From assembly GCA_900556795.1 (NCBI GenBank), contig USQD01000121.1:1-6381 (forward strand): 6,381 nt of DNA, written 5' to 3'. The DNA comes from an uncultured Prevotella sp. (GTDB lineage Bacteria; Bacteroidota; Bacteroidia; Bacteroidales; Bacteroidaceae). Shown here one piece after another: positions 6,183 through 6,381 of this stretch (position 1 is its first letter; every line of letters starts with the position of its first letter). The notes under the pieces were generated by a model. The model saw only the letters and a list, made by a program, of their open reading frames with translations, was not told where the DNA came from and ran no database searches. The translations under genes were made by a program, and so were the position numbers.

Positions 6183-6326
6183 CTAGTTGTTGTCTTGTAG
6201 TAGCCATTTCCAGATAGGTACTACCTCTATCGTATAGCCATCTGCCATTATTTGGGTCTGGTAATCACGGGTGATGATGTAGCCGTGATAGCCTGGAAAG
6301 GCTTTCTTTTGATAATTTGCTTGTCC
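6183..6326 (-). CDS. C-terminal end of a second, related ATPase (truncated by adapter)
   Basis: Only 47 codons and the TAG stop are present; the gene is cut where adapter sequence begins. Residues 15-39 of the fragment align without gaps to residues 404-428 of the complete ATPase, with 12 of 25 identical, including G-x-IIT, DG, IEV and PIW. The fragment then extends eight residues further (KWLLQDNN), whereas the complete protein ends in EME. This supports a same-strand tandem paralogue 169 bp upstream of the complete gene. The fragment is short, so a different protein with a similar tail is possible. No convincing terminator follows its stop codon. Confidence 0.6.
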   Translation of the reverse strand, partial: GQANYQKKAFPGYHGYIITRDYQTQIMADGYTIEVVPIWKWLLQDNN

Positions 6327-6327
6327 A

Positions 6328-6381
6328 AGATCGGAAGAGCGTCGTGTAGGGAAAGAGTGTAGATCTCGGTGGTCGCCGTAT
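6328..6381. other. Illumina sequencing adapter at the contig end (artefact)
   Basis: From AGATCGGAAGAGC onward, all 54 bases match the reverse complement of the Illumina universal/P5 adapter as I know it, ending in GGTCGCCGTAT, four bases short of its end. This is library-derived sequence, not genome. Any protein predicted across 6327/6328 is chimeric. Confidence 0.97.

Noticed and set aside
1..6327. Search for CRISPR arrays, tRNA or rRNA genes, insertion sequences and transposases
   Set aside because: No spaced direct repeats, cloverleaf-like sequences, terminal inverted repeats with a transposase, or rRNA-like stretches were seen.

Overview
The window looks like a contig from a gut-type Bacteroidales bacterium, most likely Prevotella/Segatella. 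The reasons are a FecI-like ECF sigma factor with a FecR/DUF4974 anti-sigma factor, an STN-carboxypeptidase-like-plug-barrel outer-membrane receptor, a DUF4143-type ATPase, and promoter -7 boxes of the Bacteroidetes form TAnnTTTG. This assignment rests on protein and promoter style, not on a database match.

Layout. On the minus strand, 44-409 encodes a small His/Cys-rich membrane protein with DUF2946-like features. A divergent control region (410-601) holds a -7 box for each direction, with a 13-bp palindrome exactly midway between them. On the plus strand follow three tightly packed genes: an outer-membrane TonB-dependent receptor (602-3154), an ECF sigma factor whose 5' end overlaps the receptor gene (3093-3635), and a FecR-type anti-sigma factor (3647-4696) whose Shine-Dalgarno overlaps the sigma stop codon. 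The fecR gene ends inside a hairpin that can serve as a terminator in both directions. Converging on it is a minus-strand AAA-type ATPase with a DUF4143 C-terminus (4718-6013), preceded by a -7 box and two palindromes. Upstream and on the same strand is the C-terminal end of a second, related ATPase (6183-6326).

The last 54 bases (6328-6381) are not biological. They match the reverse complement of the Illumina universal (P5) adapter, so the contig end is an artefact and the second ATPase is cut by it.

How the genes may work together. The receptor, sigma factor and FecR form a complete cell-surface signalling set: ligand binding by the receptor would be passed by its N-terminal STN domain to periplasmic FecR, freeing the sigma factor. 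The receptor gene comes first, which is not the usual sigma-fecR-receptor order. The divergent His/Cys-rich protein suggests a metal, possibly copper, as the signal or cargo; this is inference. The ATPase pair looks like a separate unit with its own operator-like sites.
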